From Streptomyces inusitatus (GTDB taxonomy: Bacteria > Actinomycetota > Actinomycetes > Streptomycetales > Streptomycetaceae), in contig NZ_BMWG01000024.1 in the NCBI RefSeq assembly GCF_014651115.1, positions 62,001 to 126,000 on the forward strand: DNA of 64,000 bases, in the 5' to 3' direction. Made by a program: the position numbers and the translations under genes. Positions 8,821 through 17,598 of this stretch are shown piece by piece. Numbering within the stretch: position 1 is the first letter of the stretch; each line of letters begins with the position of its first letter. The notes under the pieces are model-generated. The model had not been told where the DNA came from, made no database searches, and worked only from the letters and a program-made list of their open reading frames with translations.

Positions 8821-9241
8821 GCGGCGAGGAGTAGACGACGCTGGTGGTCACCGATCCGAGCGCCCCGATCCGGCCGGTGACCTCTTCCAGATGGCGCATC
8901 GACCGTACGGCGACCTTCATGACAAAGCAGTCGTCACCGGTCACATGGTGCGCCTCCAGAATCTCCGGAGTCGTCTCCAGCAGATCGTGAAATGGCTTGT
9001 AATTGCCGTTCGGATAGCGTAGCCGTACAAACGCGAGCACCGGCAGCCCCACTCGCTCGGGGGCCACCACCGCCGTGTATCCCGCGATCACGCCCGCCTC
9101 CTCCAGCCGCCGCACCCGCTCCGTCACGGCGCTCGCCGACATGGAGACGGCCCGTGCCAGTTGGGCGAAACCGGCCCGGCCGTCGCTCTGCAGGGCGCGC
9201 AGGATGCGCCAGTCCGTGGCGTCCGGTGAATATCCCGTCAT
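8795..9241 (-). CDS. Lrp/AsnC family transcriptional regulator
   Basis: A 148-residue feast/famine regulator. The N-terminal winged helix-turn-helix spans about residues 6-60 (DWRILRALQSDGRAGFAQLARAVSMSASAVTERVRRL). The RAM ligand-binding domain follows (about 65-145), with HHVTGDDCFVMKVAV typical of the family. I chose the ATG at 9241, immediately before DATDWRIL; an upstream in-frame codon at 9277 would place the start inside the putative operator. It diverges from a rhodanese gene, and the shared gap holds repeated GGAATCCC boxes, so it probably controls that gene and itself. Lrp proteins usually bind amino acids; the ligand here is unknown. Confidence 0.93.
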   Translation of the reverse strand: MTGYSPDATDWRILRALQSDGRAGFAQLARAVSMSASAVTERVRRLEEAGVIAGYTAVVAPERVGLPVLAFVRLRYPNGNYKPFHDLLETTPEILEAHHVTGDDCFVMKVAVRSMRHLEEVTGRIGALGSVTTSVVYSSPLPRRSVGG

Positions 9242-9256
9242 GACTGACAGACAACA

Positions 9257-9328
9257 GGGGAATCCCTGGTTGATCAAGAGGATTCCCGTGGAATCCCTCT
9301 TCAGAGGAGTGGATCACCGCCATAGATT
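9257..9328 (+). promoter_or_regulatory. Candidate Lrp-type operator and leaderless promoter for the rhodanese gene
   Basis: The gap holds GGGAATCCC at 9258-9266, GGATTCCC at 9280-9287, GGAATCCC at 9290-9297 and the palindrome TTGATCAA at 9270-9277. Multiple spaced boxes suit an Lrp-type multimer. A promoter TTCAGA (9300-9305), 17 bp, TAGATT (9323-9328) lies directly downstream, and the ATG at 9336 follows the -10 by only seven bases, which suggests a leaderless transcript. Confidence 0.55.
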
Positions 9329-9335
9329 TTTGGTC

Positions 9336-9839
9336 ATGAACACAGCCTCTGTCATGAACACGGCCTCAGCCCCGAACCCCGTCCTCCGTGTGCCGCCCGC
9401 CGCGCCCGAGGTCGCCGCCGCCCACTTCGCCGCGAGCCTCGCCCTCCACACCGATGTCTCCGACGTCGCCGCCGCCCTCGCGGCGGGCGCGGGCGGCGAC
9501 CCGGGCTTCACCCTGGTCGACTGCCGCTCGGCCGACGCCTGGGACCAGGGGCACATCCCCGGCGCGGTCCATCTGCCGACCGCGCTCATCGCCGAGCGGG
9601 CCGGGCGGCTGCTCGACCCGGCCCGGCCGGTGGTCGTCCACTGCTGGGGCCCGGGCTGCGACGGAGCCGCCCGCGCGGCCCTCGCCCTGGCCCTGCTCGG
9701 TTACCGGGTGAAGGAGATGCTCGGCGGATTCGAGTACTGGGTACGGGAGGGCTTCGGCCACCAGACCCCGACGGGGCACACGCGGCGCGACCCGGACCCG
9801 CTGACCGCGCCCGTCGACGCCGCCGACTGCGGCTGCTGA
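9336..9839 (+). CDS. Rhodanese-like sulfurtransferase domain protein
   Basis: A 167-residue single-domain rhodanese, which moves sulfane sulfur through a cysteine persulfide. The fold runs from FTLVDCRSADAWDQGHIPGAVHLP (about residues 56-79) to the active-site strand and loop VVVHCWGPGCDGAARAAL, with the catalytic Cys in HCWGPGC. The C-terminus ends in CGC, possibly a second thiol site. The first 18 bases from ATG 9336 are imperfectly duplicated to give a second ATG at 9354; I prefer 9336 because a -10-like TAGATT lies seven bases upstream. It is divergent from the Lrp-type regulator, a pairing I recall from other Streptomyces. The substrate is not known. Confidence 0.9.
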   Translation: MNTASVMNTASAPNPVLRVPPAAPEVAAAHFAASLALHTDVSDVAAALAAGAGGDPGFTLVDCRSADAWDQGHIPGAVHLPTALIAERAGRLLDPARPVVVHCWGPGCDGAARAALALALLGYRVKEMLGGFEYWVREGFGHQTPTGHTRRDPDPLTAPVDAADCGC

Positions 9840-9891
9840 CCGGGCCGGGGCGGGCGGCCGGGGTGCGGACGGTGCGGACCGGCGGCTCCAC

Positions 9892-9939
9892 CGGGCTCCA
9901 CCGGGCTCCATCCGGCTCCGTCGAGCCCGGTGGAGCCCG
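9892..9939. terminator. Strong bidirectional terminator hairpin
   Basis: A perfect 17-bp inverted repeat (arms 9892-9908 and 9923-9939, CGGGCTCCACCGGGCTC and its complement) with a 14-nt loop lies between the convergent rhodanese and DUF885 genes. The left arm belongs to a short direct repeat of CACCGGGCTC. Confidence 0.85.
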
Positions 9940-9959
9940 ATGCTCGCACCCCGCGGCCG

Positions 9960-11642
9960 TCACAGCCTGGACAACTCGTCCACCAGGTCGTCCAGCCCCA
10001 GCGAGCCCTGGGACAGGGCCGCCATGTGCCAGGCCTTCGCGTCGAACGCGTCGCCGTGCGCCTTGCGCGCGTTCTCCCTGCCCAGCAGCCAGGCCCGCTC
10101 GCCGAGCTTGTAGCCGATCGCCTGGGCGGGCATCGACAGATAGCGCGTCAGCTCGCTCTCCACATAGTCCGCGGGCCGCCCGCTGTGGTCGTTGAAGAAC
10201 TCCTCGGCCAGCTCCGGGGTCCAGGTCTCGCCCGGACGGAACGGCGAATCCTCCGGAATCTCCAGCTCCAGATGCATTCCGATATCCACGATCACCCGGC
10301 ACGCGCGCATCATCTGCGCGTCCAGATAACCGAGTCTGCGCTCCGGGTCGGGCAGGAAGCCCAGCTCGTCCATGAGCCGCTCGGCGTAGAGCGCCCAGCC
10401 CTCCAGATTCGCGCTGACCCCGCCGACCGTGGCCTGGTAGCGGGAGAGCCGGTCGGCCACGTGCACCCACTGCGCCAGCTGGAGATGGTGGCCGGGCACG
10501 CCCTCGTGGTACCAGGTGGAGACCAGGTCGTACACCGGGAAGCGGGTCGCGCCCATGGTCGGCAGCCAGGTCCGGCCCGGGCGGGAGAAGTCCTCCGAGG
10601 GGCTGGTGTAGTACGGCGCGGCGGCGCTGCCCGCAGGGGCGATGCGGGACTCCACCTTCCGTACCCGCTCGGCGAGTTCGAAGTGGGTGCCGTCCAGTGC
10701 CTGGATCGCCTCGTCCATCAGCTCCTGGAGCCAGATCCGCACCTCCTCGACGCCCTCGACATGGCGGCCGTGCACATCGAGGTGGGCGAGCGTCTCCCAG
10801 GGGCCCGCGCCCGGCAGGATCTTCCCGGCCTCGGTCTTCATCTCGGCGAGCAGCCGGTGGTACTCCGACCAGCCGTACGCGTACGCCTCGTCCAGATCGA
10901 GATCGGTGCCGTTGAAATAGCGCGACCAGCGGGCGTACCGCTCGCGGCCCACGGTGTCGGGCGCGTCCGCGACGGCGGGGGCGTAGACATCGCGCATCCA
11001 GTCGCGCAGCGCGGCCAGCGCCTCGGTGGCGGTACGGGCGGCGGCGTCGAGTTCGGCGCGGAGCGAGGCGGGGCCCTCGGCCGCGAAGTCCTCGAACCAG
11101 CTGCTGCCGGAGCCGAGCCACTCCGTCATCTGGGCGACACTGGTACGGGTGGCCCTCGGGCCGCCGAAGAGCTTCCGCTCAAGACCCAGCTCCAGGGACT
11201 CGCGGTAGCCGCGCAACGCCGTCGGCACGGCGCGCAGCCGCTGGGCCACGGCCGCCCAGTCCTCCTCGGTCCGTGTCGGCGTCACGGTGAACACCTCGCG
11301 CACCGAGTGGACCGGGGAGCGCAGATTGCTCACGGTGCGCAGGCCCTCCTCGGCCTCGTGCACGGCGAGTTCGGCCGTCAGGCGTTCGCGCAGCAGCCGG
11401 CCGCAGCGCCGCTCGATGTCACTGTCGGCCCCTGGCAGCTTCTCGGCCTCGTCGAGCCTGGTGAGGGTCTCCCTGGCGAGTTCGGCGCGCTCTTCCTGAC
11501 CTGTGGGGGAGAAGTCGGGGAGGAGCCCGGAACTCTCCCTGACTCCCAGGTAGGTGCCGATGGTCGGATCGAGTTCGATGAGTGCGTCGACATAGGCGTC
11601 GGCGACCTGGCGGGGCAGCGGGCTGCTGGCGGTGACTGACAT
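9960..11642 (-). CDS. DUF885 family protein, probable metallopeptidase
   Basis: A 560-residue DUF885 protein. The family's hallmark zinc-binding helix is visible as WYHEGVPGHHLQLAQ at about residue 365, an HExxxxxHH arrangement comparable to the gluzincin HExxH helix. A downstream Glu-rich helix (NLEGWALYAERLMDELG) supplies a likely third ligand. No signal peptide is seen, so it is probably cytoplasmic. The ATG at 11642 was chosen because GAGGAT lies eight bases upstream; an in-frame codon at 11681 adds 13 non-conserved residues. DUF885 proteins are usually annotated as hydrolases or peptidases without a proven substrate. It is monocistronic, with a strong terminator at its 3' end. Confidence 0.88.
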   Translation of the reverse strand: MSVTASSPLPRQVADAYVDALIELDPTIGTYLGVRESSGLLPDFSPTGQEERAELARETLTRLDEAEKLPGADSDIERRCGRLLRERLTAELAVHEAEEGLRTVSNLRSPVHSVREVFTVTPTRTEEDWAAVAQRLRAVPTALRGYRESLELGLERKLFGGPRATRTSVAQMTEWLGSGSSWFEDFAAEGPASLRAELDAAARTATEALAALRDWMRDVYAPAVADAPDTVGRERYARWSRYFNGTDLDLDEAYAYGWSEYHRLLAEMKTEAGKILPGAGPWETLAHLDVHGRHVEGVEEVRIWLQELMDEAIQALDGTHFELAERVRKVESRIAPAGSAAAPYYTSPSEDFSRPGRTWLPTMGATRFPVYDLVSTWYHEGVPGHHLQLAQWVHVADRLSRYQATVGGVSANLEGWALYAERLMDELGFLPDPERRLGYLDAQMMRACRVIVDIGMHLELEIPEDSPFRPGETWTPELAEEFFNDHSGRPADYVESELTRYLSMPAQAIGYKLGERAWLLGRENARKAHGDAFDAKAWHMAALSQGSLGLDDLVDELSRL

Positions 11643-11772
11643 GCACACATCCTCATACGTGTGGGGGCTTCGCGTCACCATCGTCTGATCGCCGGCGGAC
11701 CGTCGGCCAGGTCACACCCCCTTCACTGGCCGAATCCGGGCCTGTTCCCGGGGTCCCGCGCTGACCGCCCGG

Positions 11773-13155
11773 TCAGCGGCCCGCGCGGTCGGCCGGAGGA
11801 GTGACGACGGCTTCCCGGGGCGCCGGCCGGGCGGTGACGACGAGGGTGCCCTCCTCCAGCTGGTAGTCGAGGGGCAGCCCCAGACCGCGCATCGCGGCCA
11901 CCATCGCGGTGTTGGAGGGCTGTGTCACCGCGTACACCTGGCCGCCGCCGTCCTCCTGGGCGAGCGCGACGAGCCGGCCGAGCAGCTCGGAGCCGATTCC
12001 CCGGCGCTGCCAGGCGTCCTCCACGATGAGCGCGACTTCGGTCTCGTCGCCGTCCCAGAGCAGATGGCCGAGGGCGATCATCCGTCCGGAGGCCGTCCGC
12101 ACGGCGAGGGCCCGGCCGAACCGGGGGCTGAGCAGATGGTCGAGGTAGCGCCGGACGTCGTCGACCGGGCCGTGGTAGCGCTGTCGCAGGGTCCGCTCCG
12201 AGCAGCGGCCGTGCAGGGCGGTCGCCGCTTCCAGGTCGCTCTGGTCGGCCCGGCCGACGGTGAACTCCCCGCCCTCGGCCAGGGTGAGGGCGTCCCGGCC
12301 GGCCGGTACCCGGGGGCCGAGCCGGTCGTCCAGCTCCAGCAGCGCCCTGACCCGGGCGAACTCGGTCGGGGTGAAGGGGAGATGGGGCCGCTCCACGGTG
12401 ATGGAGCCGCCGCGCGGGTCGCGCAGGCGCATCACGGTCTCCTCCAGCACCCCTTCGGCGGGCGGGAGGTCCGCGGCGGAGCGGCCGGTGGGGGAGACGG
12501 CGGGCCAGGAGTGGATGGTGCAGCGGCCGAGCAGTTGGCGCAGGGCCAGCGGCAGCTCGGCCGCGTCCAGCGCGGTGCGGGCGGCGAGACCGAGCACCCG
12601 GGTGGGGACGTCGACCAGGTCATGGGCGTCGGCCCGCTCGATCCAGGTGCCGCTGCCGCCGGCCGCCGTCACCCCGTCGGTCAGCCGCCGGGGAGGCAGG
12701 TCGGCGGGCGCGCGCAGCAGGAACTCGTCCACGGTGCCTGTCGTCAGAGGGTGTGTCTGAAGGGTCAGGATGTCCACGTCGAGCCCGGCGAGCGCGGTGC
12801 AGAGCGCGGCGAGGCTGCCGGGTGTGTCCCGCACGGTGGTCCGCATCCGCCAGAGAGAGGTCTCGTGGGGCTCCTTCCGTACGGGGGCGTCGGTATCGGT
12901 GTCGGCCGGGGTGCTGCGGGCTTGGGCCGGTGGGGAGTGGCGGTGCCGTCCCGCCCACCAGAGGTGGAAGGCGGCCGTGGCGATCAGCGCCACGGCGGAG
13001 ACGACGAGCAGGGACGGCCCGCCGGGTCCGTGTCCGACCAGATTGGCGACGATGTCGGCGACCGCCACCGCGGTGAAGACGGCGGCCAGCTCGACGAGGT
13101 CCCGCCGCCAGAGGTGGGGGCGGCGGGTGTTCTTCGCATGGGTCACATCGGTCAT
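11773..13155 (-). CDS. Membrane-anchored ACT-GNAT fusion protein
   Basis: A 460-residue protein with three parts. Residues about 20-70 form two transmembrane helices (LVELAAVFTAVAVADIV and LLVVSAVALIATAAFHLWW). Residues about 103-155 form an ACT-like domain (MRTTVRDTPGSLAALCTALAGL), a fold that usually binds amino acids. Residues about 300-440 form a GNAT acetyltransferase fold with the acetyl-CoA loop EDAWQRRGIGSELLGRLVALA. The order suggests an acetyltransferase gated by a small-molecule sensor at the membrane, possibly a protein lysine acetyltransferase; that is inference. The upstream gap (13156-13239) is unusually AT-rich and should hold its promoter. GAGTGAGG precedes the ATG. Confidence 0.85.
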   Translation of the reverse strand: MTDVTHAKNTRRPHLWRRDLVELAAVFTAVAVADIVANLVGHGPGGPSLLVVSAVALIATAAFHLWWAGRHRHSPPAQARSTPADTDTDAPVRKEPHETSLWRMRTTVRDTPGSLAALCTALAGLDVDILTLQTHPLTTGTVDEFLLRAPADLPPRRLTDGVTAAGGSGTWIERADAHDLVDVPTRVLGLAARTALDAAELPLALRQLLGRCTIHSWPAVSPTGRSAADLPPAEGVLEETVMRLRDPRGGSITVERPHLPFTPTEFARVRALLELDDRLGPRVPAGRDALTLAEGGEFTVGRADQSDLEAATALHGRCSERTLRQRYHGPVDDVRRYLDHLLSPRFGRALAVRTASGRMIALGHLLWDGDETEVALIVEDAWQRRGIGSELLGRLVALAQEDGGGQVYAVTQPSNTAMVAAMRGLGLPLDYQLEEGTLVVTARPAPREAVVTPPADRAGR

Positions 13156-13239
13156 GGCCTCACTCTGGCCGAGCCGTGTTGCGTGATCGCGAACGCTTTG
13201 TGACTGATGGGTTAAGCAGGTTTATGTTCTGTTATTGAC

Positions 13240-16071
13240 TCATTTTGACCGATCCTTTGTGGGGGTTCCAGCTCCGTGCTCCAGCACCTTGAGCAGCCGT
13301 GCGGCCTGGGCCGCCGACTGCGAGGAACCGCCCCGCCCGGCCAGTTCGGCGAGCCCGGGCAGCGGACCGCCGTCCGGCGCACACCGCTCCGCGCACTCCG
13401 AGGCCACCGCCAGGATCTCGCCCAGCGCCCGGGGGAGCGGCTCCACCCGGAGCAGCGGGGGCAGCGCCCCGGCGAGCACCGCCCAGACCGTCCCGTACGC
13501 CCCGGTCGCCGCGGCCGTCCCGAGGGCGTCGGCGAGCCGGTTGGGCTTCAGCGAGCCGTGCCGCACCGCGTGCGCCAGTTCGCGGCCGAGCTCCGCGTGA
13601 TCCAGCTGTCCCCGGGCGGCGAGCGTCAGCATCGCGTCGACCGCGGCCAGCCGGTCGCTCGCCCGTTTGGCTCCCGTCCCGGCCGCCAGCGCCCGGTGCA
13701 GCTCTGGGCCGGCCGGGCCTTCGGGGGCCTCCGACTCGGCCAGCGCCGTCAGACACCCGGCTGTGCCGCGCGTCCAGTCGCCGGATGTCCGCAGGCTGTG
13801 CGTCATCCACAGGGCGAGCCCCTCCCGGTCGTGCGGAAGCACCGTCGCCCAGTGGGACTCCCACATCCCGCAGGACCAGCGGTCGCACTTCTGGTCCTCA
13901 AGGGGTCTGCCCAGCCAGCGGAACGCCGGGGGGAACTGGGTGAGGGGCGCCAGCCGTTCGCGCATGCCGTGCGCCATGCGGCGGGCGATCGTCAGCGGGT
14001 TCTCCGACAGCCAGGCAGCTTGCCTCTGCTCCGGCGCGCCCCCGACGGCCGCCTCCGCACCGCCATTACCGCCATCGGTGCCGGTGCCGGTGCCGGTGCC
14101 GGTGCCGGTGCTGGTGCGGGACCCGGACCCGGACTCGGAGCCGGACCCGGCCTCGGACCCGGGCTTCGGCGACAGCGCGGTGAGCGCCGGAGCGCCGCCG
14201 GAGAGCCAGGCCGCGAGCCGGTCGCCCTCCGGTGTGCCCAGGGCGGCGGCCCGGGCCGCGGTCCCGTCCCCGCTCCCCGCCGGTCCGCGAGCCACCCGCA
14301 GCAGCGCCTGGGCGAAGTCCACCGGGGCGGGCTCGACCTCCAGCCGCCGGTACTTCCGCAACCGCTCGACCAGGGTTTCCGCGTCCAGCGCCCCTGTGCT
14401 CCAGGTGGGTGTGGCGAGCAGGAACGGCACCGGCCGGCCGCGGATCAGCCGGGCGGCCTCCCAGGTCCGGGCAGTGGTGATCTCCCTCAGCCCGTCGTGC
14501 GGGCAGTCGACGGCCGAGCCCATCCGCTTCAGCACGGTCCGGAGGGCATGGTCGGAGACCTGCCCCAACAGGGTGGCGACCACGACCTCCACGGTGATCT
14601 GGTGGGAGGAGAGATGGACATGGCGGAAGTTCTCGAACCGGTGCTCGTACCACTCCTGATGGGGGATCGCCTCCTTCAGCGCGGCCTCCAGCGGCTCGCG
14701 TTCCCGGTGGGCCAGCCGGACCAGGCCGTCCAGGACCCATTCGTACGCCCCGGCCTCCTCGGGGGAGCCCATCAGCACCAGCACCTCTTCGACCAGCTCC
14801 GCCACCGAGGCGGGCGGCGCGGGGAGCCGCTCGCGCACGGGGGGCGGCGGGAGGATCTCCTCATGGGCCGCCGTCTCCTCCTCGGGCAGCAGCGCCCCGA
14901 AGACCGCGACGGCGGCGGACCGGTGCGCCGGGCTCAGCAGGGCGGCGGAGGCGGCGAGATCCTCGCGCAGCTCCTCCCCGGCGGCCGGCAGATGCCGGGC
15001 GACGAGCTTCAGCGCCCGCTCCTGCACCCCGGTGTCCGGATGGCCGAACGCCTCGGCGACGGACGGCAGCAGCCCGGCCACCGTCTCGCCGTCGCCCGCC
15101 CGCTCGCGCAACACCTTGGCCAGCAGCGTGAGCTGGGTCCGCACCAGCTTCTTCTCAGTGCGGAAGAGCACCGCGCCCGTCACCTCGGCCAGGGCCCGCA
15201 CCGGCAGCAGACCGCTCTCGGCGAGCCGCCCCAGCGCGCTCTGGGCGTGCGCCGCCACCTGCGGCCCCCCGTCGGCGGCCATACCGGCCCAGTCGGGAAT
15301 CCGCGCCCGCTCCTCCTCGGGAGTCGGCGCGAGACGCCGCAGCACATTCAGGAAGAACCCCGTCTCGGACGGGCGTCCGCCGCGCAGCAGCCGCGAGACG
15401 CAGCCGTCCACCAGCGTCGAACGCTCCACCACCCCGGCCTCCGCCAGACCGGCGAGCACGGAGGGCCAGTGCCCCGGGGTCTTCTCGTCCGGGAACCAGC
15501 CGAAGGTATTGGGGAGGACCGCGAGGTCGAAGGCGAGGGGCAGCAGGGCGGGCGTGTGCGGATCCTCGCGCAGCAGCCTCGCCCCGCCGCTCCTCGGGGA
15601 GCGCGCGTCCAGCCAGCCGCTGACATAGCCCTCGGTGGCGGGAGCCGGGCAGCCGGCCCGCCGGACCAGCTCCTCGATCAGCGGGAAGTCGTCCTCGGCG
15701 GAGGCCCGGGCGGCGAGCCGGTGCGCGACATCGCCGAGCCAGCCGGGGTCCTTGCCGTCGAGCACCTCCAGGAGCGGGCGCAGCACCGCGGGGGAGCCGG
15801 GGGGCCGGGAGATCCGCAGATCGCGCGAGCCGATCCAGGCGGCGGCCGCCGCCGCCCCGGTGTGGCACCCCGCGCCGGCCACCAGCACCCCGGTCGCCGC
15901 CAGGCCCCGCTGCCGCCAGTGCCCCCAAGGGCCTTCCTCGCGGCGCAGTTCGGCGCGGAGCGCCCGCAACTCCACCAGCAGCTCCTTGCGCTCGGCCGGG
16001 GTCAGCGGCCCGAGCAGCGCGGGCACCTTGTCCGCGCGCCCCTCGCGCACGGCTTCGAGAAGCTCCTTCAC
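13240..16071 (-). CDS. DUF6493-type large helical protein coupled to a SWIM protein
   Basis: A 943-residue protein with no catalytic motif that I recognise. It starts KELLEAVREGRADKVPALLGPLTPAERKELL and continues as Ala/Leu/Arg-rich helices resembling HEAT-type repeats, ending in KVLEHGAGTPTKDRSK. I recall this family as DUF6493, found beside SWIM zinc-finger genes in Streptomyces. A disordered Gly/Ser/Thr insert near residues 635-665 is encoded by a hexamer repeat. The start is the GTG at 16071, which overlaps the stop of the SWIM gene by four bases (GTGA), so the two are translationally coupled and probably act together. A scaffold or adaptor role is plausible but unproven. The other strand carries a long open frame here that I treat as a shadow. 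Confidence 0.82.
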   Translation of the reverse strand: MKELLEAVREGRADKVPALLGPLTPAERKELLVELRALRAELRREEGPWGHWRQRGLAATGVLVAGAGCHTGAAAAAAWIGSRDLRISRPPGSPAVLRPLLEVLDGKDPGWLGDVAHRLAARASAEDDFPLIEELVRRAGCPAPATEGYVSGWLDARSPRSGGARLLREDPHTPALLPLAFDLAVLPNTFGWFPDEKTPGHWPSVLAGLAEAGVVERSTLVDGCVSRLLRGGRPSETGFFLNVLRRLAPTPEEERARIPDWAGMAADGGPQVAAHAQSALGRLAESGLLPVRALAEVTGAVLFRTEKKLVRTQLTLLAKVLRERAGDGETVAGLLPSVAEAFGHPDTGVQERALKLVARHLPAAGEELREDLAASAALLSPAHRSAAVAVFGALLPEEETAAHEEILPPPPVRERLPAPPASVAELVEEVLVLMGSPEEAGAYEWVLDGLVRLAHREREPLEAALKEAIPHQEWYEHRFENFRHVHLSSHQITVEVVVATLLGQVSDHALRTVLKRMGSAVDCPHDGLREITTARTWEAARLIRGRPVPFLLATPTWSTGALDAETLVERLRKYRRLEVEPAPVDFAQALLRVARGPAGSGDGTAARAAALGTPEGDRLAAWLSGGAPALTALSPKPGSEAGSGSESGSGSRTSTGTGTGTGTGTDGGNGGAEAAVGGAPEQRQAAWLSENPLTIARRMAHGMRERLAPLTQFPPAFRWLGRPLEDQKCDRWSCGMWESHWATVLPHDREGLALWMTHSLRTSGDWTRGTAGCLTALAESEAPEGPAGPELHRALAAGTGAKRASDRLAAVDAMLTLAARGQLDHAELGRELAHAVRHGSLKPNRLADALGTAAATGAYGTVWAVLAGALPPLLRVEPLPRALGEILAVASECAERCAPDGGPLPGLAELAGRGGSSQSAAQAARLLKVLEHGAGTPTKDRSK
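14077..14160. repeat. GGTGCC hexamer array inside the DUF6493 gene
   Basis: Seven hexamers (five GGTGCC, then GGTGCT and GGTGCG) span 14077-14118. They are followed by GGACCC/GGACTC-type hexamers to about 14160. On the coding strand this gives alternating Thr-Gly and then Ser-Gly residues, a flexible linker that can change length in steps of two residues without shifting frame. Confidence 0.85.
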
Positions 16072-17465
16072 CGGTTCTCCCCTCCGGCAGCGGCCGAGGT
16101 CTCGGCGGCCGTGCCCCGGCGGGCCATACGGACCGCCAGCGCGTGCTTGCAGGGGCCTCGCCGCCCCTGGTGGTCCGCCCACCAGGTGCAGGTGCAGCGC
16201 AGCTGTCCGCCCACCTCCCGGACCCGGTAGACCCGGGGGCCCGAGGCGACCGAGGCCGACTCCCCGTCGAGGGTCACCGCCCCCGCCGCCAGCAGTCCCC
16301 GGGCGTCGACCAGCCGGGGGTTGTGCCGCTCCGTCCGGTCCGCGTCATAGGGCAGCTCGCGGTGGAAGTACGCCGCGTCCGCCACGTCGTACCCCACCCG
16401 CCCGGCGGTGCCCAGCCGGACCAGGGCGGCCCGCACCCGGGCCACCGTCAGCCCGGACCGCTCCGCCAGCTCGGCCGGGTCTATCCTCGGCTCCCAGGCG
16501 AGGAGCACCGAGACCAGCTCGGCGTCCTGTGCGGCCTCGTCGGTCGACAGCGCCTCCAGGACGCCTCCCTCGCCGGAGAAGCCGCGGGTCGTGCCGGGGG
16601 AGAGGGTCAGGGTGAGCCGCATCCCCGGCAGCACCACCTCCCAGGCGGCCGAGGACGCCACCCCGTCGGTGGCGACAGGCCCGTACACCCGCAGCGCGAT
16701 CGCCTGGCGCAGCACCCGCTGGAGCGCGGCCAGCCGCTCGGGGCCCGGCAGACAGATCGCCCCCGGCGCCGGCCGGGTGGTGGGACGCAGCGTCCGGCCG
16801 GACGCGACGACCCAGCCCACCGCCCGCGAGGCCCGCCCGGCCGAGGGGCGCGGCAGCGAGCGCAGAAAGCGCACCGCCTCCGCCGCCGGCAGCTCGGCCC
16901 GCAGATCGAATCCGGCGGTGGCCACCTGCGCCTCGGCGAAGCCGCGCAGCCAGCGCTGCGGCAGCGGCACCTTCTTCTCCACCACCGAGCCGTCCAGGGT
17001 GGTGACCGCCAGCTCCCCCGGGCCCACCCGCAGATGGAGCGGGCTGTCGCCGGTCATCCGGGAGAGCGCCTCCCGCAGCGGGTTGTTGACGTCGACATTG
17101 GTCGTGCCGTGCCCGGTCTCCGCGCCGTCCAGACCCTCGCGCAGCACATCGAGCCTCGCGTACACCCCGCAGCAGCCGGAGAACGACTCGAACCGCAGCC
17201 GGTCGCCGTTGCCCGTCACCACCGGGTCGAGGAGCGGGCGCGGGGTCGGGTCGTGGTAGCGGGCGGCCGCCACGTCCGCGACCGCCAGCAGCCCGCGGGC
17301 CGCCGTCTGGGGCGAGGAGAGAAAGCCGGAGAAGAACGTCGGGTGGGGCTGCGCGCCGGCCGGGGTGAGACCGCCGGACGTCTCCAGGCCGAGAAGCCGG
17401 CCGGCCGCCCCCGACTCCAGGGCGGACGGACGGGCGTAGGCGAGCGCCTGCGTTGATCGGGTCAT
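16068..17465 (-). CDS. SWIM zinc-finger protein
   Basis: A 465-residue protein whose SWIM motif, CxCx(n)CxH, is near the C-terminus as LRCTCTWWADHQGRRGPCKHALAV (split here as LRCTCTWWADHQ and GRRGPCKHALAV). SWIM domains bind DNA or protein and occur in Streptomyces beside AAA/VWA or DUF partner genes. The remaining sequence shows no enzyme motif; a wHTH-like stretch, IDPAELAERSGLTVARVRAAL, lies around residue 325. The ATG at 17465 is chosen because the family sequence starts there; an upstream codon at 17552 adds 29 poorly conserved residues. It is the first gene of a two-gene operon with the DUF6493 gene, overlapping it by four bases. Confidence 0.88.
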   Translation of the reverse strand: MTRSTQALAYARPSALESGAAGRLLGLETSGGLTPAGAQPHPTFFSGFLSSPQTAARGLLAVADVAAARYHDPTPRPLLDPVVTGNGDRLRFESFSGCCGVYARLDVLREGLDGAETGHGTTNVDVNNPLREALSRMTGDSPLHLRVGPGELAVTTLDGSVVEKKVPLPQRWLRGFAEAQVATAGFDLRAELPAAEAVRFLRSLPRPSAGRASRAVGWVVASGRTLRPTTRPAPGAICLPGPERLAALQRVLRQAIALRVYGPVATDGVASSAAWEVVLPGMRLTLTLSPGTTRGFSGEGGVLEALSTDEAAQDAELVSVLLAWEPRIDPAELAERSGLTVARVRAALVRLGTAGRVGYDVADAAYFHRELPYDADRTERHNPRLVDARGLLAAGAVTLDGESASVASGPRVYRVREVGGQLRCTCTWWADHQGRRGPCKHALAVRMARRGTAAETSAAAGGENR

Positions 17466-17598
17466 GTGAAAGACGGTAGGACCCACCACTGACAATCGAC
17501 CGCGAGCCAGTCCGCGGGCCGGTCCGAAACCCCACCCCACCTGCGGATTCAACGCAGTTGACGGTCTCGGCCCGCCGGGGACGGCGGCCGGGCGCGGC

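Noticed and set aside
13276..16230. Very long plus-strand open frame opposite the DUF6493 and SWIM genes
   Set aside because: It is rich in Gln, Gly, Arg and His with no domain, has no ribosome site and mirrors the minus-strand codons. High-GC coding DNA commonly leaves the opposite frame open.
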